64,000 nucleotides of DNA from Lophius americanus (Eukaryota; Chordata; Actinopteri; Lophiiformes; Lophiidae), in assembly GCA_037951165.1 (NCBI GenBank), contig JBBDHG010000014.1, positions 24,988,501-25,052,500 of the forward strand, read 5' to 3'. The position numbers were made by a program, and so were the translations under genes. A model generated the notes under the pieces. That model did no database searches and was not told the origin of the DNA. It saw only the letters and a program-made list of their open reading frames with translations. Of this stretch, positions 40,276 to 52,839 are shown in pieces; the stretch's first letter is position 1, and each line of letters begins with the position of its first letter.

Positions 40276-40378
40276 ATGGCAGGCTGGAAGGACGGATCGG
40301 TGCAGGAGAAGTACCGGCTGGTGGTGGTCGGGGGAGGAGGTGTGGGGGAAATCAGCCCTGACCATCCAGTTTATTCAG
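40276..40378 (+). CDS. rras2: rras2 exon 1: R-Ras2/TC21 small GTPase N-terminus, with a one-base frame break
   Basis: R-Ras2 is a membrane-bound Ras-family GTPase that signals to PI3K and MAPK. The exon begins MAGWKDGSVQEKYRLVVVGG, which matches the R-Ras2 N-terminus, and reaches the P-loop GGGGVG. There the frame breaks: a run of five G at 40344-40348 is followed by AAATCAGCC. The +1 frame after it reads KSALTIQFIQ, the rest of the P-loop and helix 1, up to a CAG/GTGAGT donor at 40379. One G fewer would give 34 codons ending in phase 0, exactly as in the mammalian exon. The break is therefore either an assembly error in a G homopolymer or a true loss-of-function allele. Later exons were not found in the window. 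M-R-Ras and R-Ras1 fit the N-terminus less well. Confidence 0.88.
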
Positions 40379-40440
40379 GTGAGTGTGCGTTCACACTTCT
40401 GCTGAATTTGTTTCGGCTTCACTGCTGATCGCGAAACGGA

Positions 40441-40487
40441 GAAAGAGAGAGAGAGAGAGAGAGAGGCGGAGAGAGAGAGAGGGGGGG

Positions 40488-40559
<72 letters not shown>

Positions 40560-40572
40560 TGGGATGAGAGAG

Positions 40573-40607
<35 letters not shown>

Positions 40608-40609
40608 GG

Positions 40610-40662
<53 letters not shown>

Positions 40663-40715
40663 CGAGAGAGAGAGGAGATGAGAGGAGAGAGAGAGAGAGA
40701 GAGAGAGATTTGGGG
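40441..40715. repeat. Compound (GA)n/poly-G purine tract in rras2 intron 1
   Basis: About 275 bases are almost pure purine on the plus strand: (GA)n runs interrupted by G8-G12 blocks. The tract begins about 60 bases after the exon 1 donor. It produces long SLSL-type artificial open frames on the minus strand. Confidence 0.95.
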
Positions 40716-43024
40716 GGGGGGGGGTAGAGGCCAGACACGGGAACCCCACGAGCGGATACCCGGGTCTGGGTTCTTCTGCGGTACTTACCGAGGCCCAGAT
40801 TCAGCCGTGGGTTGTAAGGAAGCGTTTGATTGAGGCGTGGGATCGTTATCTGCACTAGTTTACATGGAATGTCACTTTAAGGCGACGAATTTCGACAGAT
40901 CCACTTCCACTTGGGTCTGAAAGGGAACGCGGAGGTTTAAGATAAAGTTTAAGATAAATTCACAGATTTAAGACTGAGTCTCAAACTCACACGAGTGGAG
41001 AGGAAAAAAAAAAGGTTCTTTAATGATCGAATTCTCTGATCAAAGAATGGTTCCTGAACCCTTCTCAACTTTTTCTTCTTTTTTTTTTTAAAAGAAGAAG
41101 AAAATGCTGCTTCTGGCCTGGCAGGGAAAGACAATCAGCTACTCTATTCTTGGAAATCAAACTTTACTTCCACTCACTGAGTCAGATTTTTTTTTTTTTA
41201 GAGCAGCCTCGCTGAAAAGCCATCCGTGTCACATTCTAAAAGTCATGTAAACAGTTTACCTCCCATCTATCCCGGGTTACATTCCAGCACACTCCAGGCT
41301 CTCATTTACTCATTTAGGTATGGGCTCCCCCAAGCCTAAATGACACCCCCTCCACACACGCGCGCGCCCACACATACCGCATTCAATACATGACAAACTC
41401 CGGATTTTCTTTGTTTGATCCCCCCCCCCCACGTGACTAAGATCGACCCTTTGCGGTTTATTGTGATATTTTGTGGCTTATTGAAACATATGTTGCAACA
41501 TATTACAAAAATAAACTTTTTTTTGGCATTGCAGGCTCAGAAAAATATAGGAATTGTATCATGTAGGAATTTATATAGTATTAAAATCACAACATCAATG
41601 ATAGTTTTGATGCTTTTTAGTTCAACTGAAAATATACTTAAAAAAACCATTATATAAAATAAAACATTTCCTAAAATTGACTTAATTTGCTTTAATTTTC
41701 TTCTAAACTTGAACATTTTAAGTTAACTCAGTAGTGGCTGGGCTTATACCACAACCTGACACTAAACATAAAAGGACTAATTGGATTTACTTAATTCAAT
41801 AATGGACATTGCTCTGGCGCCATCTCACACAATTATGTTAAATCAACACAAACTATTTAGGTTCAATCAACCCAAACTTTTCATGTTCAATCAACAAAAG
41901 TACTTGAAACTCTTGGAAATTGTATTTAATTAAGTAAATTCAACATCTGCAGCTGTCAGCAGAAATGCTGCATTTGACCCCGCCCCCCTGAGATACTGTC
42001 CAATATAATGCTTTAACTGGTGTCCACAGTTTAACACCAGCAGACGTATGTTCCTGCTAAATCCGCTGAATTATATCACATGAACCATGTTTATTTAAAC
42101 GTGTGTAGGAGCTGATATTGGTTTTATTGTTAGACCAGATTTTAGTGATAACGTCAATATCTTGGTCTCATTGTTTACACATAATACTCTTCCTCCAGCG
42201 GAGTGTTTCCTGTCTCGTTACGTGTTTGTTGTCTAACATCTCCAAATTCAACACTCAATTATCCCGCGAGGCCGAAAAGCCTTAAATATAAACCATCAAC
42301 CTTTTTCGTCAGGTTCTTCATCCATGGTTTTGTCGTTTCTATTTCCCTCAAAGGTCAACCCGTCAGCATCTCCGTGTTCGGTGCTCCACTTGTTATTGAG
42401 CTTTCGCTCTCAGCGGACGAAGACTTTTGCTCTGTGTTTTTCTTAATGCGTCATGATGCGGCTTTTCAAGCGCGTTTTCCAAATACTGTGCATGTGTCGT
42501 CGAACTGATGAAGATTTTTTTTTTTACTTTGCTTGTTTTGTCTGTTTGCATGTGTTTTCTTATGTTGCAGCTTGTTTGCCGTTCTCAGCTTTTGTTAACG
42601 TTGAGGCCGATAGTAGCAAACTCGTCTTTAAACTTTCAAGACTGCCGAACCGAAATGTTGCCACACCCTCGACAAAGATCGACAAAAATCCATCACGTAC
42701 GATGGCCGACACGGCTAACGTGTTTCAGATCCAGAAAACACATGCAGATAGACAAAACACAAAAAGTGAACAAAACATCTTCATCAATGCGACGACAAAT
42801 GTGCAGCATTTGAAACGCCTGCTGCAAAAGCCTAAACACAAAACAGAACTAAACACTTAAGAAACCGATATAATACACTTTTTTCCGAGTCATGTGGTCA
42901 TGTGACCTAGAATTAAACCTTAATCGAACATCGTGAAAACAAAAGCTAAACCTAATAGTGACCTGATAAATGCAGTACCCAAAGCTACAATAAAGAAGGT
43001 GGTCGTGACTTTCACAGCTAGTTT

Positions 43025-43285
43025 TTTACTGTGTCGTGCTGTGGCTTTTGCATTGTACTTAATATGTTGTTTTGTTTCGTTTTGTGTTTGACTTAATATG
43101 TAGTGGTGTGGCTTTTGCATCATGTTTTCTTAACGTGTGGTGCACTGGCTTTTGCAGCGTTTTTTTTTATGTATGGCGTCGTGGCTTTTGCAGCGTTTTT
43201 TTTCCCGTAATGTGTGTTGCTGTGGCTTTTGCGGCGAGTTTTTCTTAATGTGTTGTGTTCCGACTTTTGCAGCGCGTTTTTCTTT
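43025..43285. repeat. Degenerate minisatellite, unit about 38 bp
   Basis: GTGGCTTTTGCAGCG-type cores begin at 43043, 43110, 43147, 43183, 43224 and 43262, each followed by a T-rich stretch and a TTAATGTGT-like block. The same words (GTTGTGGCTTCTGCGG, TTGCAGCG) appear at 9345-9470, so this is part of an interspersed family. Confidence 0.75.
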
Positions 43286-44864
43286 AGAAGATTTTGATCA
43301 GCTTTCTCATAAAATGGCTTAAAGAAATATGACCAGTCCAATTATTGTATGGATGTTAGTGGTCAAGTTGTCTTTATTAGTTAAATGTTCATTTCTCTGC
43401 GTGGAGGAAATGTCCGAACTGTGAATGTGATTGAGGCTTAAGATATAATTTGAATCAAGCCTTAGGTTTAAGATGTACAATACTGCAGGAAACATTCTGG
43501 GCCTCACTTTGGCTGTGTTGTTCTCACACACTTCACTCAAACCTTTAAATGGAAAAGGAGTTGAAATTGTCACTTTGATTGATTTTGATTGACAAAATCA
43601 ATTAAATCAATTTTCACGTGTTTTATCAAGTTTCTGCGATTTGCTCCTGTCGGACACTATAATTGTGGCCATTTTGATGCGCGCATGCTGTGCGTGACCT
43701 CCAGGGCAAACACAGCTACGGAAATGTGACCTCTGTGGCAAATAGCGATGTTACAGGGCGTTACCAGAGAGTTACTAACAGGGTTTTTTGTTGAAACTGA
43801 AGCTACACTTATTCATATGTGTATCACACTGATATACCGGTTTCATCGCTCAGCCTTCCATGTGACGGTGGGTTAGTGACTAAACTGCAGGCTGCTGCAT
43901 GTCTCCTCAGTGTCTCACAATAGTGGGCTGGTACACATTGCAGAGCGGGGGTTTACAGCTTGGGAGTTGGTGTGTTGGGGGAGTTGTGACTAATGAGGGT
44001 TCAAAAAGCTCATTAACTGCATACCAAGCCAAAAGGGATCGGATAGCTGTGGCACAGATTTTGTTGCCACAGCCTACTGACCCCGCTGACCTGAGGAAGG
44101 GGACTATTTAAAGCTGAATATCAAACACTCACTTGATTCGGGGCTGCAGGATTCACCACTTTCTTGTCATAAATTGTATTTTCATACATTTTTTTGGCCA
44201 TTTGTCACTTCCTTTGTTCTGGTGGTTTGATCATTGCATTAAGGTGGATTTGTATACAAACAGAAATGTTGCAATGATCCCGTGTCCTGCCTGAAAACTC
44301 GGACCACCTTGTCAACCATCAAATAATTCAAAAACCTGCTCATTTCCTCTTCAGCGAGTGAGTTTTACTCTCACTCTGTCTCATGCCGCTGTCTTACATT
44401 TAATCAGGGAGGAATAAGGGAAATGAGTCACAGCATACACGCGGTTTTCAGATGTGAGGATTTGTGTGTATTTTGTATTTAGCTGACCCACACTTACTTT
44501 CCTCTCATGTGTCCCTCCATGTCGGTCTGCATATGTGCTGCTGGGAAAGTGACACACAGATAGAGATGTTGACAGAAGTGGGAAGGCCTGCAACCACGCC
44601 AGAAGTTTTCTAGAAGTAGCTGTCTAAGGGGAAAGACCTAACAGCTGCTTGTGATGTCGAGGTTTTCCCCAGAACTATGTTGAGTGCTGGGAGGTTAGTG
44701 AGGTGGGGGGTCTGACTCAGTCTGGGTGGGTTACTGGTCATGGCCCATGTGGAATTTGGCCCTTCTGCAGAGGAAGTCTGTCTACGGCTGCTCATACAGC
44801 CCTCTAGTTCTGTATGGAAAAACATGACCTGCTTCCTGAATCACCGGCGCTACGTTTGTTCTGT

Positions 44865-44905
44865 TGTGTGTTTGTGTGTTTGTGTGTTTGTGTGTTTGTG
44901 TGTGC
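44865..44905. repeat. (GTGTTT)-type microsatellite
   Basis: Units of TGTGTGTT repeat about five times. Confidence 0.9.
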
Positions 44906-45079
44906 GCGATTTTCACCAATCATTTTACAAATCAAGGCTTTCTATAAATACAGCAGTTGAATTTACGTAGTCTTATGTCAAGTGGTTACACCAAATAATT
45001 TGATATAGATCCTGATAGATTTTTAAATGGAAGGTGAATGTGTTTATTATTTTTACAACATTAGCTACATTTTGAGTCA

Positions 45080-45240
45080 CCAGTTCGCCAGTTGCCCATT
45101 TTGAATATTTGTGGACTGTGGGAGGAAGTCGAAACACCCGGAGGTAACCCGCACAGACACAGGGAGGACATGTAAGTTCAAAACAGAAAGATCCCAGATC
45201 AGGTTTTGAACCCAGAACCTTCCAGCGGTGAGTTGACATT
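45080..45240 (-). mobile_element. tRNA-derived SINE
   Basis: On the minus strand the sequence reads GGTTCTGGGTTCAAAACC, a degenerate pol III B box. It then continues through a long conserved stretch ending in CTTCCTCCCACAGTCC. This is a very common vertebrate and fish SINE/LINE-tail module. Only about 160 bases are present. It is not a tRNA gene, because no cloverleaf can be formed. Confidence 0.75.
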
Positions 45241-45639
45241 GCAAAAAGTCAACCGAAAACCAAAAGAAGTGAAATAAAATTGCACAATTTTACATGTTTA
45301 CATGAGTAAAATCAACATGTACGTTAAAACATGGGATTTCATATTACATTGACAATAAAATAAACTAGATTCCGAACCCGTAACAAGTACACGTTGTAAT
45401 AAATAGGCCAAAAATCACTTTGTAACGCCAAAAACATTAATATGAAATTCCTTACTGAATTTCTCTTTGGATGACAAACATTCCTCCAACACTTACGGCA
45501 ATCCATAAACCTGTGATTTTAAATTGTTCAAAAACGTTTCGAGATGAGAGCTAAGAACTGGTGACATCATTGGCCAGAGGCAGGATTACTGTAACCAACC
45601 AAAACTTAATGACCACCATCTAGAACTAATGATGGGACA

Positions 45640-45965
45640 TAATGATGTGGCTGTATTGCCTCTATGATGTAATGATACGGCTCTAGTACCGATGTGAAAT
45701 AATCATGTGGCTGTAGTGCCTCTATGATGTAATGATACGGCTCCTGTGAAATAATCATGTGGTTGTATTGCCTCTATGATGTAATGATACGCCTCTAGTA
45801 CCGATGTGAAATAATGATGTGGCTGTAGTGCCTCTATGATGTAATGATACGGCTCCTGTGACATAATCACGTGGCTGTAGTGCCTCTATGATGTAATGAT
45901 ACGGCTCCTGTGACATAATCATGTGGCTGTAGTGCCTCTATGATGTAATGGTATGGCTCTAGTGT
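45640..45965. repeat. Minisatellite with alternating 60- and 52-bp units
   Basis: GCCTCTATGATGTAATG begins at 45658, 45718, 45770, 45830, 45882 and 45934, giving periods of 60, 52, 60, 52 and 52. The long unit carries TAGTACCGATG and the short one lacks 8 bases of it. Units differ by only a few substitutions. Confidence 0.95.
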
Positions 45966-46551
45966 CTCTCCAGACAGTTGATTACCAAACTGGTTTTCAC
46001 AAGTCCCTATGTTAATTCAACTCCAAACGGGTTTCCGCACTTGGCCGGAAATTCCACCTGTTTCCCTTTGGTGATAACAGGGATAGTTCTTTGGTTCTAG
46101 TCTGAACCGGACCTCGAATCTGGCACATTATAAGTGACCCGTCCAGTATGAATCCCACATCTTGCCATGTGGGATGAGCTCATCCCTCCGCAGCCATGCA
46201 AATAGAAAATGAATGAATTGAGGTCCAGAAAGGTGACCTCTGCTCGAGTCTGTGGGAACATCTGAGTCATAACCGTCTCTGAAAAGTTCTATGGTTCAAA
46301 TCATTGATATCAAAGGTGAAAAATGTTCCTGTGGGCTTTAGAGGGTGGCGGTTCCCCAGGAACTGCTGGCCACCCTAAAGCTGAGCAGTTGACTCAATCT
46401 GAAATAGCTTCAGGATGACATAACACTGAGTCATCTGACAAAAGTTGTGGAAGCCAGTGCGTTGTTAAATGTGACGTCTGTGAAGAAGCAAGCATCCAAA
46501 GTAAGGGAACACATGACTCACACTGACCATGTGAAGGCTGCATGTGGGGTG

Positions 46552-46552
<1 letters not shown>

Positions 46553-46589
<37 letters not shown>
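46553..46589. repeat. (GT)n microsatellite
   Basis: A nearly perfect GT array. Confidence 0.97.
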
Positions 46590-46591
<2 letters not shown>

Positions 46592-47689
46592 ACTGTAAGT
46601 TTGTTAACCCACAAAACTTAAAGAGCAGAAAATAATCCACTCCAGCGAGGAGAAGTTGAGAGACACCAGAGACTCATGGACAACACAGACGCCGATCAGG
46701 TCCCCACAGATTAGTGGAAGGTTTCTGTAGACCTCCGCTGGATTTAAAGCTCAAGAACACAAGTGACCTCTCTCTTATTCCCTCTCAAACTCCCTACATC
46801 CCCCTCCACATATTTCACATATTTGTCTAGCATGGCTTTGATTACTCGCATATGAGGTCATTTAGAAGGAATGTTGCCACAAAAAGTAACTCAATAGAAT
46901 AAACACAAATTATAAGGGCAGCCCTTCTCGGGCATGTGGAGGCAAGGTGCGGCAATGATAGAAGAGTTGGCCATGAAGGCGGTGGGCGCCATTTCATATT
47001 CTTTTCTCAGAAGCAGCCGCAGGTGGTTAGACAAGTGTTTGCAATGACACTTTTCTGCATGTGTTTGTAATTTAGTTCAGAAGTTGTTGCCGCTGCGCAC
47101 ACGTAGTTATACTCAGCCCCTTTTTTGGACGCAGGCACCTTTTCAACTTTCTGTCTCGGCGCGGTGACATGACACATGCCACTGAGTAGAAAGTTCAAAA
47201 GTATGAGAGACGTAGCCGTCCGTCTGTCCACGTTTACGAGCAACTCAATGTTGTTCGGTAGGTCTTTATGAAAAGTCCCCGCTTTGCCACCGTGGCAGGT
47301 ATGTGTGTGTGAGTGTGTGTGTGTAAATTCAGATGATGACATCATTGTTTGTTTAGCTCTGTAGGAGGTCACCTGTTGATTTCTCACAGAGCGCCGCAAT
47401 CAAGCCCTTCATTGATTTCCTACACCGGAATAAGAACAAATGATGGAAAGCTACTTTGGTTCTGTTGCTTTACGGAACCGCTTTCACAATCTGGCAGCTG
47501 TGAAGTGAAAGCTCTTTCATAATAGGTCCTTGTTATTAAGAATTAGTTTGCGCAGCAGTGAAAGTTTAAAACCCTTTAACGTCCTCAACCATAAAAAAAA
47601 CATGGTTAAATCATTTCTTTGCACATTTGATTCCTTCGGGGAGTTTATTAATTAGATACTTTAAAATGACAGTAAAAATAAATCAGACA

Positions 47690-48000
47690 TATAAAAGGAT
47701 TTCTTTTTTGTTTGAATCAAGTTTCATAATTCTGTTAAGTAAGTCCTCACATGCTTTAAGATGCCAAAAATAATCCTGATTACTACTCCTTTCTCAGTCG
47801 CCATGGTGATTTCCTGCTGCTATGTGGTCCCTTTTAACATGTGGTGGGCCTCAGGGCTCCATTCTTGCCCCCTTACTCTTTAGCATATAAATGCTGCCAC
47901 CGGGTCATGTTATATAACAGGCTCAGTCACCCTGTTTATAATATGATCCAAAATGGGCCCAACCCAACAGTTGAGCAGCACATTAAAGGGTTATTGAGGC
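47690..48000 (+). mobile_element. LINE reverse transcriptase relic, copy 2
   Basis: A plus-strand frame reads GPQGSILAPLLFSI, a stop, then MLPPGHVI near 47850-47915. The upstream block CCTCACATGCTTTAAGATGCC is shared with the copy at 18.9 kb. Stops and frame changes show that it is dead. Confidence 0.75.
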
Positions 48001-49254
48001 ATATTATTCAGGCTGTACCTGCAATCATTATAATCTACTCGGTATTTGTTGCGGTGTCTGTACATGCAGAGAACTTGCCCTTTTGTCTGTCTTTTCTTAT
48101 TGTACCTTTGACGCCCTAGAGGTTTCTGACCATGAGTGGTTCTGGAGAGGAATGAAGGCTCTCAATCTGACTTCAAGTCGTTATCAGGATGATTTCAAAC
48201 CTTTACTTTTAACACAATTAATGAATTGCGTTTGAACTTGAAGGCTTTGTTCAAAAGCACAAATGTATCCCTCCGAAAATATAATCGGATTTTTAAAAAT
48301 CTTTTCTTGGTTTGGTGACATAATCGCTGAAATCTCAACGCTCAAATGATGGACAAACTGTGCTTCACATAAAACCCGAGACCTATGAGTTCTGTCAGCC
48401 ATGCTGCTTTGTGCGCACCTTCCTCCTGCTTGTGTGAGTGCCGACTAACCCTTAATTCGACAGGGTGGAGACGCGACTGAAACAATGATCTACTATTTTC
48501 CTAAAGACACTTAATGACTACAGCTAAAGTATTAATCAAATAAATTGACATGAAAAGCATCAAGTCGGTAGGTTTTATTTCTTCTCAGCTGTCAGCTCTC
48601 AGCCCTGAGAAACATTGTGGTTTGTTAATCATAATGAGTCTCATCGTCAACTAACCAAAAACATCTGGATTTGATGACTTTCAAAACAGTCAAAGTCATC
48701 TTACAAGTCAGCTTTTCCATTTTCATCGTACTACATATCGTTTCCACACATAAGATCTAACCCTGACGTGAAAAAGTAAAAAAAACGTAGTATGTTGTTC
48801 GCAACGTGTTTAATGACCTCACAGACCTCCACGGAGAACGTCAATAACATATTATATTGGTGTTTTTTGACTTACACCACCGACATTATGACATCCTCCT
48901 CCTCCTCCTCCTCCGTCATCATTTTTGCTATAGCCAAGATGTTGGACTCTCCGATGCCATCTCGTGGACATATGGATGTTTGCATAAATGACACATGGAA
49001 GCATGTGTGCGCTAACGAATACAGACAATTCTTTTTATTTTTTAGATCGAAGCTGCTATATATTGTAAAGAAAACCAAACCGCTTGACTGACTTCAGGGT
49101 AACCAGCTGTTTGGGTGACAGGTGAAACGTAAACAGTAGATCGGCTGGTAACTCAAAAGATTTGCCCTCCTTGGTCACCACCGCGGTCAGATGCAATGCC
49201 CATCCCTCCCTCTATTTTCCCAACATTGTGAACAAGACCCTAAGATAAATAAAC

Positions 49255-49395
49255 GCCTATAATATAGTATACTACATTATATTATATATAAAATATATTA
49301 TGTTATAACACATCGTAATATAGCACAACACAATAATATAATACGATATAACATGTATCCCGACACAATGGTAGCGTAATATTATATTGTATAAC
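49255..49395. repeat. AT-rich degenerate ATA/TAT repeat
   Basis: Low-complexity sequence of repeated ATATAATA-like words, probably a decayed microsatellite. Confidence 0.7.
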
Positions 49396-50689
49396 AGAAC
49401 ATAAACCACATCTTTTCAGTTTCTCATAACCAAATCATTGACCAACAACCAATCAGACATAGACAAACATCTAATCAGTAAACTGTTTGTGCCATCCAAC
49501 GTATTATGTGGTGAACATTGCAGCCACAAAGAGTCAGAGGTGAGGATTTATGTGTTCAGTCTTGTTTACACACGGTTCTGTTGCTGAGGTAATTTACTTG
49601 AATCTTGGCAGAATGCCTGGCAGCGCGCCATAGAAATGTTCATGCGGAAGGGGGTTCAGGATTTGTGGAGACAATCCCACCCCTGTGGCAAAAGCTCAAG
49701 AGACTAGCATGTCGTCCCTTTCACTGCGAAACTGAGAAACTAATGAGGGAGGCAGAACTTTGTTAATCAGCAAGAGCTAAACGCACCGTCAAGATATGCT
49801 GAAATAATGAGGTGCTATTCTATTATTGTATGAATGTGTGGTTGATTCCATCCTGGTGATGGATTTGTCAACCGGTGTTTCCTAGTGGGTCAAATAGAAG
49901 AACTGGTAGAGTAAATACACAGTTTAACAAAGGTATTTCAATCTCATTTCCCTCTCCTGTACCTCCGTTCAAAATGTGCTTACGCACGTTGATTAACGTT
50001 GGCATGGATCCATGGGCAAACCCAAACACCGACTATACACCAGGCTTCACACCTTAAACATCGATGTGGATATTACTCACTGCCTTTCCTAATTTTACTT
50101 CCTCATGCCTCGTAGTTCTTCTCTGTATGCGTTTGTTATAAATGAGGTTTCGCTCATTTGTTTTGCAGAATTGTGCACCATTAGTGTTTGCACAATCATT
50201 TCCTCGTTCGATGAAAGAAGAACTTTACATGGGCTGTACCAAGTGTTTTTGAATGGCAGGGGTGTACGTATGACATCTTCATCAATTGAAGGGGAATCCC
50301 AGTTAATGTTTTTAGAGTTTATCCACCCAGTGTTCCTCGTCCCTCCATACGCACCCGTACAATCTTAAGGGTGATGGGATGCCTGCTGTATGGTGTCGGT
50401 GTGAGATCAGAGCCTCTATAATCCGTTTCCCACTCATTTTTCCTGAAGCCTCTCCTCTCCTCTGCTGTGTGAAGTCAGAGTCATTTGAGGGGAAGCAGGC
50501 TTGTGATCCATTTTGTTGCTTACCAGATATTACGGACCTGACATCAGATGAGAATTACAGTCGATCCTATCCCTCTCAGTTTCTCTGCAACAGTCACGAG
50601 GAAGGCTATTGAATATTATTTCAATTAGAGAAGGCGGAGAATGGAGAAAAGATGAATGATTTTATTCCAACATTATGTGCGATAATTAG

Positions 50690-51100
50690 TCGCTCAGACT
50701 AGATGAATGTTGATGGTGACGGGCTAAACCCCAGACCGTGAAGCAGGTCGTTGAGACTGAACATGTGAGGAAGATGAGGATAATAGGTTGGAAAGAGCAT
50801 GGAGATGGATCCCAAGCCAGTGTGCTTCTAGTGCCGGTTCCAAGTCTGGATAAATGGGGAGGCTTGCGCCAGGAAGGGCGTAAATATTCCAAATCAACAT
50901 GTGGAACCTGATTCCCAAACTGGATCTGTTGGAACTTGGGTTGACAAATACGATCAATTCTTAGCCAGGTACTCTTAGCCAGCAGGGTGCCGGTGGTGTC
51001 TAAGGACGGAAACAGACAATCGGCTGTGGTGACCCCAAAAGGGAACAGCCAATCGTCTGTTTCCGTAGAAAGGGAACAGCCAAAAGAAGAAGAGATGAGA
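50690..51100 (-). repeat. Common fish repeat with CTGTTCCCTTTTGGGGTCAC module
   Basis: Reversed, 51025-51050 reads GGCTGTTCCCTTTTGGGGTC followed by ACCACAGCC, a phrase found in many copies in teleost genomes. The 144-residue minus-strand frame across it shows the character of translated repeat DNA and has no domain. A hairpin lies at its upstream end. Confidence 0.6.
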
Positions 51101-52839
51101 AAGCAGTAACTGTGGTCCAAGTGTACAAGAGGATAGTCTTTCTAACTGAACATTTGTTATATCTCCATAATTTGTATGCAGAACTTACAGAGAACAAAGA
51201 GTTTAATCTCTAGAGAAAATGTGAATACGTTGTTGTGTTCCAGATACTTGCACTACTACAAGGTTTAACCCTTTTTCTAAGTTGAGCAATCTATAAAATT
51301 TATGAGATCTTTTATTGGGCATCACCATTCTTGGTTCCAGAGTTGAAATGAAATGTTGTCGATTTAAAAAGGGATTTTATTTCAGCTGATTCTAGGCCTG
51401 CCGGCAGCGACGCACATCATAATAATAGGAGAAATAATTATTTCTCTACTGTCTGATAGTTGGACCTCTCTGCTGCGTCTCCCTAGTCTGTGTCAAATTT
51501 CACCTCCAATGGTTTCCTCTATATGCTTGTGTGTTGTTTACATACTAAACATGGTTTGAGAGGGTTGTCTGTCCAAACAGACGCACTATGGGATGCATTT
51601 TGAGCTTCATCTTGCTTTATCTTTCAGAAATATTCTTAAATTTCAAAAGAGAAAAACCCTAAAATCACTCGCAATACCCCCCCCCCTCTCCTGTTTTCCG
51701 GTCATTGCCCCTTCGTTAGTTAGACAGACAGCGAGGGCAGCGGGTTCCTCTGTGTTGTTTTTCGGCTATTGTTCCGTATTCACACATCTGTCTTTTTCAG
51801 AACCACCGGCCACACTATCAGGTCTCACATCTCAGAGTCATACAACAACAACTCTGGCTATGGGAAAGTGTCATGCTGCTTATTCTACCCAGTCAATCTC
51901 GCCTCTCTGCAACATCTCGCTCTCCAACTGCATGTACACCGTATTATATGACCACCCTTACGTCAGTGTTTAAGTGTTTTGTTGCGAGTCAGGGGGTCTC
52001 GTCTTGATTGTCCGTGGCGTCATTTGTAGCTCCGTGATTTTCACTGAACGTCATGAATGCTTCTTCTTGTATGTCTGCGCTTGTCGCTAAAGCCAGGCCC
52101 TTAGTCGCCTGCCAGGCAGCTGGTGGACATTTGGCACGTTTCATGCACACACTGTCCAGAGGGCTGTGGGACACCTGCTGTCCATCAGTGGGAGGTGAGG
52201 CACGGAATCAGACAACCCCTCAACAGTTGACAGCATAGCTTGACCTCCTATCCACTGTGCTGACGACAACGGGCGAATGTGAGTCACGCTCTTAACGAAA
52301 GAGCTTCAGAGTTTCTCTCCTGGCGACGAGACTCCAGATCCCAATACGAAAGAGCTGCTCAGTAATCACCAGGTACGTGTCGTTACATGCAGAGACATTT
52401 GAGTCTGTTGAGTCAGTGACACAGCTGCTGTGGGACTGTTACGCTCAACCAACACACACAGCGAACGCCACTGTGGCTCCGACCCCAGTTGTTGTCGGCA
52501 AACCTGATGCAACTTGAAATTGGCACATGCCCGTGCGCAACCAGTCAACAGCTGTCTTAAGAGAGTGTTTGTCTAACCAAAACATTGTCGTCTCACTGCC
52601 GGGGCCTCCCGGTGCTAGTTAAAGCACGCCGAGCTCCGCACAGACGTCGAACACTTTGATTGTTAAAGTCATACTCCAACATTAAGACCTTGGAAAAGCT
52701 CCGCTGCACTTTGGCTTACATTTTTACAAGTCTCTGCTGGACGAGATACTATAATTCCCTCAAAGCAGATTCTGTTGGTGATGTGTGGCTCCAGTCCAAA
52801 GTCCCAGTCCAAGTTTGAGCAGAATATCTGTTTCCTGTT

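Noticed and set aside
40375..40855. Minus-strand frames of 124 and 154 codons rich in Ser and Leu
   Set aside because: They are translations of the GA/poly-G tract (SLSLSL), not genes.
42453..42860. Overlapping plus-strand frames of 101-135 codons
   Set aside because: They lie in a repeat-derived region next to the 38-bp minisatellite, and no domain or conserved family is visible.
45640..45965. Possible CRISPR array because of regular repeats
   Set aside because: Units are contiguous with no unique spacers, and this is a vertebrate genome. It is a minisatellite.
47007..47399. 130-codon minus-strand open frame
   Set aside because: It crosses a short (GT)n repeat (THTHSHTHT in translation) and has no recognisable family, promoter or splice context.
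50686..51120. 144-codon minus-strand open frame
   Set aside because: It covers a widespread fish repeat phrase and has no domain. It is most likely chance reading of repeat DNA.
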